Source of the DNA: Pirellulales bacterium
GTDB taxonomy: Bacteria > Planctomycetota > Planctomycetia > Pirellulales > DATAWG01
Direction of reading: 5' to 3'
Length of the DNA: 45,758 bases
Assembly (NCBI GenBank): GCA_036267355.1
Contig: DATAWG010000037.1
Coordinates: 1 to 45,758 of the forward strand
The notes below the pieces were generated by a model. That model was not told the origin of the DNA. It was given only the letters and a program-made list of their open reading frames with translations, and ran no database searches. Both the position numbers and the translations under genes were made by a program. Positions 8,744-16,653 of this stretch are shown piece after piece (the stretch's first letter is position 1; the number at the start of each line of letters is the position of its first letter).

Positions 8744-11131
8744 TTACTGGCTTACTCGTTTCGTTGGCGGAAGCGTCAGCTTGACTACGCTCTGATTTCG
8801 ATACACTTCGACGACGAGCGGCTGGTCGTGGGAGGCGGACTTCCAGAGGTGTTCGAGGCCGGTCGCATCGGCGACTGTTTTGCCGCCGAGCGCGAGCACG
8901 ACATCCATTCGCCGCAAGCCGGCGTTGGCGGCTGCACTCGGATCGGCCACTTCCAGCAGCAGCACTCCCTCGGCTCGCGGCAGACCCGTGGCCGACACTT
9001 CCTCGGGCGATTGCACGCTCTTGATCTGCGCTCCGAGCCAAAGCCGTGAAGACTCTGGCGCGACGGTTGCCTCCCGGCCGTTGCCGATCTGCGGCTGCCG
9101 CGCCAGTCGCCGCAGCTCGGGGCTCTCGACTCCGAAGTCGTTCATCGGAAAATTCTTGAAGCCGATTTTCAGCGCGGGCGAATCGGGTTTGACCTGGAAA
9201 TCGCCGGCGGCCGCATCGACAAACAGCGGATCGCCGGCGATCGAATGGGCGTCGCCACCGAACTTTTGCGCCTGCTTCAGGGCCGCCGCATTCGGAAACA
9301 GATTCTCGTCGACTTTCTTGCCCCACACCGCCGGCATGCCGATCGGGCGATATTCGGTCATCACGATGTTGTGCGTAAACACGTCGCCGCTGTGGGCGTA
9401 CCAGACATGCGGATGAAACGAATTGCCGACCATGATGTTGTTCGACACAATCCGCCCGTAGCCTTCGCGGTTTTTGAGGCCGCCGTGCAGGCACAGATTG
9501 TCGTAGATTTCGAAATTCGACGAGCCATCGTCGAGATCAATGTCCCAGCCGTGATCGCAGCGCCAGCGGTTATTGCGCAGCACCACCGGCGCGACGGCAT
9601 CCATGAAAACGAATGTCGGTTTGCCGTCGATGGTCCTTGTTTCGGGCGGATGGGCGGCGTCCCAATTTCGATCGCGGCCCCAGGAGTTGAACGAACCGTG
9701 GTCGCCCGTCTCGCGCACCGTGTCGAACACGTCGCAACCCTCGACCACATCGCCGCCCCAGCAGCCGTCGCCGATATTGATTCCGGCCCGTGGTGTTTCG
9801 TAGATCGAGCAATGCCGGACGGCGATCTTGGAAGACATCGATATCTCGACGCCCGCCGCTTGTTTTTCGATCCGGCCGATGCGGTGGATCAAGCAATCTT
9901 CGACCGTGCATTCGGCGGGGTAGTTGTCGGTCTTCGGCCCGGGCGTTTTATCCATTGCCTGATAGTCATGGCCACGGCCATAGTCGAACACCGCTTCGCG
10001 CACCGCCGCCGGATCGCCGACAAAGGCCACGCCGCTGGCGCCGACCTCGTGGATATGGCAGGAGCGCACGGCAACGCGGCGGTTGTAGTCGCTCAGGAAA
10101 ACGGCATTGCCGCCCAAATTGGCGAGCGTGCAATGCTCGAGCGCGCAATCTTCGCAGCCGGTGAACAACACCGCTCCGCCGCGGTAGATTCGCCAATCGC
10201 TGCGCAACAGCGGCTCGCGGGTTTCCATGAAGGTTCGCCGCGCATGCTCGAACGTCAATCCGCGGAAGGTGACGAATCGCACCGGCCGTTGCGGCGCGCC
10301 GCGCAGTTCGATCAAGTGCCGCAGCCGCACGCTTTCGATCCGCGCCTTTGCCGGATCGATGCCCGCGGGCGGATAGAAATAGAGCGTGTGGGTCTTGTGG
10401 TCCAGAAACCATTCGCCGGGGGCATCGAGTTCTTCGAAGATATTTTCGACGAAGCGATATTCGCCGTGCATCCCCGTGGGACGATTGTTTTGCCAGCCCC
10501 CTTCGTAGAGCAACTTGCCGCTTTTATCTTTGCCGGTGATGCGATAGTGCAGGCTGCCCCACATCGCGCCATGCGAGGCGTGGATGAAGCCGCCGGCGGG
10601 GTCGCTCCAACGGGCAACTCGCGCGGGGCTAAGTGCATCGGCTGCAAACCCGTTCCAATACTCGGCCGCTGCGTTGTAGTTTGGATACCGGGCCATCGGC
10701 TGCGGCTTGCCGTCGACGAAGAGCTGATCGGTGTCGAAATCGGCGGCAACCGCGGCTTGCAGGATATGATCGCGATAAGGCTTCCACGTCAGATGCAACT
10801 CATCGCCGCCGCTGATCACGGCATCTTGTCCCGGCGCCGCGGCATAGACGACCGGCCGATCCGCAGTTCCCGAATCTTCCGGCTTGAAAACGATCGTCTC
10901 GGGCAACGAATATGTGCCGGAGAGAAACCAGACGTGCACCGCTGCGCGGGCTTCCTTGGCGGCCGCTCGGGCGGCACGCTGCGCTGCGGCAAACGAGACG
11001 AGCGGCTGCTGGCGCGTGCCGGGATTCGCATCATTGCCGCTTGGAGCGACGAATATCTCGGCCCCGTGGAGCAACGAGCAAAGACAAAAGATCAGCGGCA
11101 GAGACAGCAGCGCGGCGGGCCGGCGAAGCAT
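8744..11131 (-). CDS. Secreted right-handed beta-helix protein with C-terminal PDZ
   Basis: A 795-aa exported protein. The signal peptide MLRRPAALLSLPLIFCLCSL is followed by a cleavage-like LLHGAE. The mature start IFVAPSGNDANPGT is typical of pectate-lyase-like, right-handed parallel beta-helix (DUF1565/PbH1) proteins. Several helix rungs are visible: GAVLFTGCEDCALEHCTLAN, NRRVAVRSCHIHEVGASGV, CTVEDCLIHRIG, IAVRHCSIYETPRAGINIGD and NFEIYDNLCLHGG. Residues from about 695 to 790 read as a PDZ domain (LWLGAQIKSV, GVLLLEVADPSAAANAGLRRMDVVLALGG). Family members often act on polysaccharides, but no catalytic triad is identifiable. The ATG at 11129-11131 was preferred over 11185 because it starts the signal peptide directly. 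It lies downstream of the VIT-VWA gene on the same strand, separated by a repeat. Confidence 0.8.
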   Translation of the reverse strand: MLRRPAALLSLPLIFCLCSLLHGAEIFVAPSGNDANPGTRQQPLVSFAAAQRAARAAAKEARAAVHVWFLSGTYSLPETIVFKPEDSGTADRPVVYAAAPGQDAVISGGDELHLTWKPYRDHILQAAVAADFDTDQLFVDGKPQPMARYPNYNAAAEYWNGFAADALSPARVARWSDPAGGFIHASHGAMWGSLHYRITGKDKSGKLLYEGGWQNNRPTGMHGEYRFVENIFEELDAPGEWFLDHKTHTLYFYPPAGIDPAKARIESVRLRHLIELRGAPQRPVRFVTFRGLTFEHARRTFMETREPLLRSDWRIYRGGAVLFTGCEDCALEHCTLANLGGNAVFLSDYNRRVAVRSCHIHEVGASGVAFVGDPAAVREAVFDYGRGHDYQAMDKTPGPKTDNYPAECTVEDCLIHRIGRIEKQAAGVEISMSSKIAVRHCSIYETPRAGINIGDGCWGGDVVEGCDVFDTVRETGDHGSFNSWGRDRNWDAAHPPETRTIDGKPTFVFMDAVAPVVLRNNRWRCDHGWDIDLDDGSSNFEIYDNLCLHGGLKNREGYGRIVSNNIMVGNSFHPHVWYAHSGDVFTHNIVMTEYRPIGMPAVWGKKVDENLFPNAAALKQAQKFGGDAHSIAGDPLFVDAAAGDFQVKPDSPALKIGFKNFPMNDFGVESPELRRLARQPQIGNGREATVAPESSRLWLGAQIKSVQSPEEVSATGLPRAEGVLLLEVADPSAAANAGLRRMDVVLALGGKTVADATGLEHLWKSASHDQPLVVEVYRNQSVVKLTLPPTKRVSQ

Positions 11132-11220
11132 AATCGAGGTTCCAGGCGGGATCGAGGAGGGCGGGAATGCACTCACTTTAATCAATCATCGCCGGCGATC
11201 AACCACATTACGAAGGCATT

Positions 11221-11312
11221 CTCACGCGGAGACGCGGGGGACGCGGATACGAAGAAGGGAATTCAAATAAATGAAATCATTTCTTTTTCTTCTCCTCCGT
11301 CCTCCGCGTGAG
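11221..11312. repeat. Inverted repeat, CTCACGCGGAG family
   Basis: Perfect 11-nt arms CTCACGCGGAG (11221-11231) and its complement (11302-11312) bound an element of about 92 bp. The left half contains further degenerate copies of ACGCGG. The centre has a small palindrome, GAAATCATTTC. It sits between two minus-strand genes. A second partial block at 11330-11395 contains CCCTCGCTTGCG twice as direct repeats, close to the stop codon of the upstream VIT-VWA gene. Confidence 0.6.
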
Positions 11313-11389
11313 TTCTTTGTTTGCCGAAAAACCCTCGCTTGCGGTGCGGGCAACCGGACAACCGCGAGCCCTCGCTTGCGCTGGGGGCT

Positions 11390-13840
11390 CTAGAAGGAAT
11401 ACGCTTTGCCGTCGATCTCGACGATCACGGGGTCGTCGAACGTCATGTATTTCGCCACGTCGTGGCCGAAGCGGTCGACCAAGTCGAAATAGTCGTGGCT
11501 GTAGCGCTCGATTTTGATCGGGTGCTTTTGCTGCTCTTCGCTGAGCGCCGAATCGACCCATTCCTTGCCGCGGCGATAGAACACTTTTGCGCCGACGTGG
11601 CGCACGTTTTCGGCGATATTCTGGGCGTCTTTTTCGACCGCTTCTTTCGCCTCGCCGCCGGCGACCGGCATCGCCGGCGCAGCGGAGGATTTTCCGCCCC
11701 CGAATGCGAAGCGCGACGCGGGCGCGAATGCTGCACCTCGGCCACCGCCGCCGTTGTACGTTCCCGAACCGCTCAACGTCAGGGTGCCCGCGTTTGCAGT
11801 AACGGGCCCGCTGTAGGATTGGGCGGCGTCGGCCGCTGCCGCGGTCTGTGCGTTTTGCAACGACGATTTCGCGGCGCGTTGCTCGACGCCGATTTCGCCA
11901 TCCGTTTCCTTGAGCGCGTCGAGGCGGCGGTCGGCGGCTCCCACGTTTTCGCTGAAGGTGGAATGGCTTGCCGTTTCGTCGGCCAGAAACGACGTGTAGG
12001 GCGTGATGATGCCATGCTTAGTCGACAGCATCACCAATTCTTTCACCAGTTCTTCGTTCTTCCCTTTCAGGTCCAATTCGTCGAGGATTTCGCCGACCCG
12101 GCGCACGGCCCACAGTTTTTCGATAAACGCCAGGCCTTCATCGCCGCTGCGATCGACAAGGTTGGCCGCGAAACTGAAGCTCTCGGGTTTGCCGTCGACG
12201 GTACCTGAGATTTTCACTTTTGCCGCCCCGCCGTGCTTATACCGCCCGACGATCACCAATTGCTCGCCGGCAAATAGATCGTGGGCCGCGCGCGGATAGA
12301 CACGGTTGACCGGCTTGCCGTATTCCGATTTGTCGGCGTCGAGATCCCAGACGATTTTCAAATCGCTGAGCACCGGCGCGCTGATGCGGCGATATAGTGC
12401 GCTAACAGTCGTTTCGATGTTTTCATTCGGTCGGACGAATTCGCTCTGGCCGAAATTCTCGCTCGATAGCCGATCCAAGAGCCGGCTATTCAGATCGAAA
12501 CCGACGCCGAAGGTGAAAATCCGGGCATGCACCTTGTTGTATTCCTTCGAGTTGGCCACGATCTTGGCTTCATCCTGCTCGCCGTCGGTCGGCAAGCCGT
12601 CGGTCATGAAGAGGACGATATTTGGCCGGCTGGGATCTTTTAACTGCGTCAGCGCGGTTTTCAACGCCCCGTCGATATTCGTGCTTCCTCCGGCGTAGAT
12701 GCCGTCGACGAAGCCGAGGGCCTTCTTGCGTGTCTCGTCGTTGAACCGTTGCAATTCGGGGCGCCAGCTTTCCACTTCGCTGTCGAAGGCGATGATGTTG
12801 AATAGGTCGCCTTTGTGCAGGTTATCGAGCACGAATTTCACCGCTCCCTTGGCCTGCTCGATTTTCGGACCGCTCATGCTTCCCGAGCGATCGACGACGA
12901 ACACGACCGTCTTCTTCTGCCGCTCGGCGTCGGCCGCTTTGATTTCCGGGCTGGCGAGGAGCAGAAAATAGCCGTCCTTCTCGCCCTTGCCGTGTTCCTC
13001 GGGCCGATAGCTCAACACACTCGCTCCGACCGAGCCGCGGCCGATGTCGTAAAACAGGCGGAAATCGGAGTTCGGAATTTCATTCTCGGCGCGATAATCG
13101 ACGACCGCATGTTCATCGTCGGGACGCTTGATATCGATCGATTGTGTCGGGCTATAAACATTCTTTATGGGGTTGATGCTTTCAATGGCGACATGAAATT
13201 TGATCGATTCGACGGGCGTCGAGGTGTATTTCGCGGTGCTTAGCGGGAACAAGAAATCGGTGACGCCGTCCGTTTTTCGGCAAAGTTGCGTGTAGCGCAG
13301 CGTAACCTTGCGTTCGCCGCCCGGCGGCACGGGGAAGACGCTCGTCTGAAACATTCCCGTTCCGACCCATTCCAGAAGTGCCGGATCGCGGTTCTTGCGC
13401 ACGATTTCTTCGTAGCGAGAGCGAGCTTCCTTGGCGGGGAGCAGTTTGGCCGCCACTTCCTTGCCGTCGATCAGGAGCGTGAGTTGGTCGATGGCTCCGT
13501 CGTAGGGGAGCGGAAATACCAGCGACACTTCGATCGGACGGCTGCCGGTGTTCACAAACGCCTGGCTCACCTGCACCTTCGCCACTTGCTCGGTTAGGCG
13601 AACGTTGACCTCGAGCGATTTGATTTTGTAGCAATGCTCCTGCACGGGCACCGGCCAAGGGTGCGGATGCGGCCAGATAATGATCGGCCGCGGCAGGCGC
13701 ACCTGCTCCGTGGGATTCACATTCACCAAGATGCCTTGCCCCCGGGCTGCGATCGGTGCTAGCAGCAGGCTCCCGAAGACCAAGCCAAAAACCGACAGCG
13801 GAATCGCGGCGGTTCGATAATAAGCGCGCGAGTGAGACAT
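11390..13840 (-). CDS. Exported VIT and von Willebrand factor A domain protein
   Basis: An 816-aa protein with an N-terminal signal/anchor (TAAIPLSVFGLVFGSLLLAP). A VIT (inter-alpha-trypsin inhibitor) domain spans about residues 67-190, with KSLEVNVRLTEQVAKVQVSQ, IEVSLVFPLPYDGAIDQLTL and VFPVPPGGERKVTLRYTQL. A VWA domain spans about 310-480. Its metal-ion-dependent adhesion site looks complete: DRSGSMSG (~316), the GGSTNIDGAL threonine, and TDGLPTDGEQ (~413). After it come helical and Gly-rich low-complexity segments (LTLSGSGTYNGGGGRGAAF) and a conserved-looking C-terminus (SHDYFDLVDRFGHDVAKYMT). The family mediates metal-dependent protein binding at the cell surface or periplasm. The ATG at 13838-13840 has GAGGC about 6 nt upstream. 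The frame is open to 13975, but that part lacks sense. Confidence 0.88.
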   Translation of the reverse strand: MSHSRAYYRTAAIPLSVFGLVFGSLLLAPIAARGQGILVNVNPTEQVRLPRPIIIWPHPHPWPVPVQEHCYKIKSLEVNVRLTEQVAKVQVSQAFVNTGSRPIEVSLVFPLPYDGAIDQLTLLIDGKEVAAKLLPAKEARSRYEEIVRKNRDPALLEWVGTGMFQTSVFPVPPGGERKVTLRYTQLCRKTDGVTDFLFPLSTAKYTSTPVESIKFHVAIESINPIKNVYSPTQSIDIKRPDDEHAVVDYRAENEIPNSDFRLFYDIGRGSVGASVLSYRPEEHGKGEKDGYFLLLASPEIKAADAERQKKTVVFVVDRSGSMSGPKIEQAKGAVKFVLDNLHKGDLFNIIAFDSEVESWRPELQRFNDETRKKALGFVDGIYAGGSTNIDGALKTALTQLKDPSRPNIVLFMTDGLPTDGEQDEAKIVANSKEYNKVHARIFTFGVGFDLNSRLLDRLSSENFGQSEFVRPNENIETTVSALYRRISAPVLSDLKIVWDLDADKSEYGKPVNRVYPRAAHDLFAGEQLVIVGRYKHGGAAKVKISGTVDGKPESFSFAANLVDRSGDEGLAFIEKLWAVRRVGEILDELDLKGKNEELVKELVMLSTKHGIITPYTSFLADETASHSTFSENVGAADRRLDALKETDGEIGVEQRAAKSSLQNAQTAAAADAAQSYSGPVTANAGTLTLSGSGTYNGGGGRGAAFAPASRFAFGGGKSSAAPAMPVAGGEAKEAVEKDAQNIAENVRHVGAKVFYRRGKEWVDSALSEEQQKHPIKIERYSHDYFDLVDRFGHDVAKYMTFDDPVIVEIDGKAYSF

Positions 13841-14166
13841 GGCGAGCCTCGGGAAAAGAGTGGGTTGCGAACGAGGGGACGACAAGAAAGCGACTAGCGC
13901 CGGTAATAGTTGGCGGCTATCCAGAATTGTTAGACGCTCCACCGGCCGCCTGAGTTCCGCCAAGCGTCGAAACAATTAAAAGCCGGCAATCTGCGTCGAT
14001 TCGGCAATTCAGGCGGCGCGTCTCGCGCGTCCCGTCGCCTAGAATACCTCATTTCTTCATCCCCGCCTCTCTTGCATCACCGGCCTCATTTCGCGACACT
14101 ATCGCCCCATTTCCATCGCCGTTTCGGCAAGTTCGAATTTCTTTTTCTCGGCAGGTGCTTGCGAGC
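13841..14166. other. Divergent intergenic promoter region
   Basis: A 326-bp gap between two divergently transcribed genes for exported proteins; it must hold promoters for both. I could not identify a convincing -35/-10 pair. The right end carries AGGTG about 9 nt before the ATG of the next gene. No hairpin family or small gene was recognised. Confidence 0.4.
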
Positions 14167-14940
14167 ATGCGGTCGCCGGTTTGTATCGCGATGTCGGTCG
14201 CCTTGGTGAGTTGCGGCTGCGCGCTTGGGCCGAGCGCTCCGGCGGAAAGCATTCAGCCGGCTCCGCCGGCGGTGCAGCAGGGCGCGGCATGCCCGTCGCC
14301 GGGAGTGGTCTACTCGTCGCCGTTCGGGTCGGGGGCGCCGGTCGTGCCGATTGCGAATCCGCTTCCCGTGCCCGTGGTCGATCTCGATTTCGCTTGGGAA
14401 CAGATTGTCGCGGTGATCGAAGAGAATTTTAAAATCCAGCATGAAGAGCGGGTTCGGATGGCGGGCGATGTTCTCACGGAAGGCCGAATCGACACCATGC
14501 CGCTGGCTGCGTCGACATTGCTCGAATCGTGGCGGACCGATTCAGTCGGTTTTCACGATCGGCTGCTGAGCACGTTGCAATCGCGCCGCCGCCGCTGCTA
14601 TGTTCGCGTGATTCCCGTGCAAGGTGCGTTTTTGGTCGATCTGCAAGTGATGAACGAACTGGAAGACCTGCCGAAGCCGACAACGGCCGTCAACGGGCTA
14701 GCGGTGTTCGATCAAATTCAGGGGGTGGATCGGACATCGGATCCGCTGCCGAGCCTGGCCAGCCCGCCGGGCGTGCCGCCGCGCCCGGCGCCGCCGGTTC
14801 CCGGCTGGATTCCCGAGGGGCGCGACGTTCCGCTGGAGCAGGTGATGCTGGCGAAGATTCAATCGCGGCTGGCCCCCTTCGCGGCCCCGGCCTTCGTCGC
14901 GCCCGGCGGCACGTTTGGCATTCCGCCCGCGAAGCAGTAG
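14167..14940 (+). CDS. Putative lipoprotein of unknown function
   Basis: A 257-aa protein beginning MRSPVCIAMSVALVSCGCAL. The hydrophobic stretch followed by LVSC looks like a lipoprotein signal (lipobox), with Cys at about residue 16. A Pro/Ala-rich linker follows to ~ residue 60. Then comes a folded part with VDLDFAWEQIVAVIEENFKI, RVRMAGDVLTEGRIDTMPLA, LLSTLQSRRRRCYVRVIP and AFLVDLQVMNELEDLPKPTT. The C-terminus is again Pro-rich. I do not recognise the family; the middle segment resembles secreted planctomycete proteins with an outer-membrane/lipoprotein-type sorting signal, which is inference. A GTG four codons upstream (14155) is an alternative start, but AGGTG is better placed for the ATG. 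The next gene is convergent and also encodes an exported protein; a functional link is possible but unproven. Confidence 0.7.
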   Translation: MRSPVCIAMSVALVSCGCALGPSAPAESIQPAPPAVQQGAACPSPGVVYSSPFGSGAPVVPIANPLPVPVVDLDFAWEQIVAVIEENFKIQHEERVRMAGDVLTEGRIDTMPLAASTLLESWRTDSVGFHDRLLSTLQSRRRRCYVRVIPVQGAFLVDLQVMNELEDLPKPTTAVNGLAVFDQIQGVDRTSDPLPSLASPPGVPPRPAPPVPGWIPEGRDVPLEQVMLAKIQSRLAPFAAPAFVAPGGTFGIPPAKQ

Positions 14941-14959
14941 CCGGGCGCGCACGCGCTCC

Positions 14960-15029
14960 GACGCGCGAAACCGCAAGCGAGCCTCACTATCAAGCTTGAC
15001 TGTGGGCCGCGCTTGCGGTTTCGCGCGTC
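14960..15029. repeat. Perfect 20-bp inverted repeat between convergent genes
   Basis: The left arm GACGCGCGAAACCGCAAGCG (14960-14979) is perfectly complementary to the right arm (15010-15029), with a 30-nt loop. It occupies the gap between two convergent stop codons, so it could act as a bidirectional transcription end. However, there is no U-run on either side, so it may equally be a REP-like repeat. Confidence 0.8.
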
Positions 15030-15050
15030 TGCGAAATTCGGCCGCGCGCG

Positions 15051-15908
15051 CTACGGCAGAATGATCACCATTCCGACGATAAACGCGGCCTCGGCCACGC
15101 CGGCGGGAATGTTGATCGGCTCGACCTGCAATACCGGTGGGGCCGGGTCGCCGGGACGGCAGTAGCCGAGCGGATATTGGATTTCCTTCGGCGGGTGGGC
15201 CACGATGTGGTAGGGCAAGAAGATCACGTTGAGATAGAACCGCCCGCCCGAGATCCACGGCTGCAAGATACCGTGCGAGTAGCCGTAGCGTTCGAGGTTC
15301 ACGTCTTCGAAGTACAATGGATTGTGGCCAACCGCCGAGGCGTTCCAGGAGTAGGAAAGCGTCGGCCAGTTGTGGCTTTCATTGATCGGCGCCGCCGCCA
15401 CGCCTGCCCGCGCGAACACCGGTGCGGCCAAGTTGGCAGGCAATTCGCCGGGGGGCATCATGATTGACGCGCCCACCGCGCCGATCGGCTTCCAGCCGGT
15501 CGAAATCTTCTCGTAGCTGCCGGGGGGCGTGCCCGACCCGGGGGCCAACTGCGGCGTATCGGTGTGATTGCCCTGCGCGAGGCCCGGACCAATCGGTTCG
15601 GTTTGGGGAGCGGTGTTTTGCAACGCAATAGTTTGCAGCGCCGTGGCTTGCGATTCGCTCGCTTCGACAAATCGGATTCTGACGGCCTTCGCGACATCCG
15701 TGGATTCGGTGTCGACCAAGCGAAGCATGTTTTCGCGGCAGGCCGGATTCAGCGGCAAGGTTTGCACCGCTGGCGATGGAAATGGCGGCAAGGGGCTGAT
15801 TGCCGGCCAAGGGCCAGCGGATTGGGCCACAACGTGTCCGCCGGTCCGAAGGCCGATCGCCAACACTCCGACGGCGGCAAGAATCCGAATCCCCGTGACG
15901 CGATCCAT
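15051..15908 (-). CDS. Exported proline-rich protein of unknown function
   Basis: A 285-aa protein with a signal peptide (MDRVTGIRILAAVGVLAIGL, then a GHVVAQSAG cleavage region). A Pro-rich segment follows (WPAISPLPPFPSPAVQTLPL), then NPACRENMLRLVDTES, a Gln/Thr-rich linker, and a C-terminal region from about residue 150 rich in aromatics (NWPTLSYSWNASAVGHNPLY, FEDVNLERYGYSHGILQPW, FLPYHIVAHPPKEIQYPLGY). The last ~15 residues are hydrophobic (AEAAFIVGMVIILP), like a buried beta strand or short anchor. I do not recognise a named family; the aromatic beta-rich C-terminal part suggests an outer-membrane-associated protein, as a guess. The ATG at 15906-15908 is preceded by AGGAAGGGG; a start seven codons upstream is possible. 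Confidence 0.65.
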   Translation of the reverse strand: MDRVTGIRILAAVGVLAIGLRTGGHVVAQSAGPWPAISPLPPFPSPAVQTLPLNPACRENMLRLVDTESTDVAKAVRIRFVEASESQATALQTIALQNTAPQTEPIGPGLAQGNHTDTPQLAPGSGTPPGSYEKISTGWKPIGAVGASIMMPPGELPANLAAPVFARAGVAAAPINESHNWPTLSYSWNASAVGHNPLYFEDVNLERYGYSHGILQPWISGGRFYLNVIFLPYHIVAHPPKEIQYPLGYCRPGDPAPPVLQVEPINIPAGVAEAAFIVGMVIILP

Positions 15909-16653
15909 AAGGAAAACCCCTTCCTGCAAGCGTTAGTCCGACCGAGGCCGTTAAAATCGCTCCACAAGTAGTTTTCGACCGCTGGCAGGTGGTTCGTTCT
16001 CTCCGAACCGTCGCGGCGGCAATCCGTTTTTTGCGAACGATCGGCACGGCCGGAACAATCGCTACGGTTTGACACACCAACGTTCGGCGCGGCTTCGTAC
16101 ATCCGGCACAACCGGCACAGTATCCCGCCGATCTTGGCGGCAGTGCGGGCGCGCGATTTTGGGAGGTGTCCAAGAGGTTTGGTCGCGAGTGGCAGAGATT
16201 GCCGAGAATTCTTCGTGTGACGAAGTTAGCGAGCGAATGGGCCGATGAAAGGATACGAAACGATGGTGAGCGCTCGTGCGCCGGCCACGTGCTGTCACGC
16301 GAGAACTGCGCATCTGGACGCGATCGCCGGTTTTGCGACGGCTCGGATTCGCCGGCAATTTGACGCAGCAACGGCTTCAACTACCAGCGGCCGGGGATGA
16401 TCCTCGATCCGTTCCGGCGGCGATTTGGCAGGACGATTTGACACGTTCGGAACCACGGCGAGATAATAGGGTCTACGGATTGTTTTGAGCTCTGATTTCC
16501 CGCTCAACTTGCCCAGCCGAAGCTGGTTTTGCCGCCGGCCGAGGGCCACGGGAGATGTTGGGCTTTCGAATGGCCTGACTGCAACAGCCGCGGTCGGGCA
16601 TCGAGGCCAGCAAATCGCAACCAAGACGCGCAGCCGAGTGGAGTAGCCGAGCG
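15909..16653. other. Long divergent intergenic region
   Basis: A 745-bp gap between divergent genes. Open frames of 60-120 codons occur on both strands, but none shows a ribosome site or protein-like composition. A small hairpin CCGCC/GGCGG lies near 16130. The right part carries the best promoter-like sequence in the window (separate entry). It may contain a long 5' leader or a small RNA, but nothing more can be supported by eye. Confidence 0.4.
16438..16467 (+). promoter_or_regulatory. Candidate sigma-70-type promoter for the giant surface protein
   Basis: TTGACA (16438-16443) is followed after 18 nt by GATAAT (16462-16467), a full -35 consensus and a five-of-six -10. Transcription would begin near 16474 and give a leader of about 180 nt before the ATG at 16654. 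The match is strong against a GC-rich background, but planctomycete promoters are poorly characterised. Confidence 0.5.

Noticed and set aside
9245-11311. Long plus-strand open frame of 688 codons opposite the beta-helix gene
   Set aside because: It is the antisense shadow of a high-GC coding region; the translation has no domain signatures, while the minus strand reads as a coherent signal peptide, beta-helix and PDZ.
14960-15029. Intrinsic (Rho-independent) terminator
   Set aside because: The stem is perfect, but no U-tract follows on either strand, so it is listed as a repeat with possible terminator role only.
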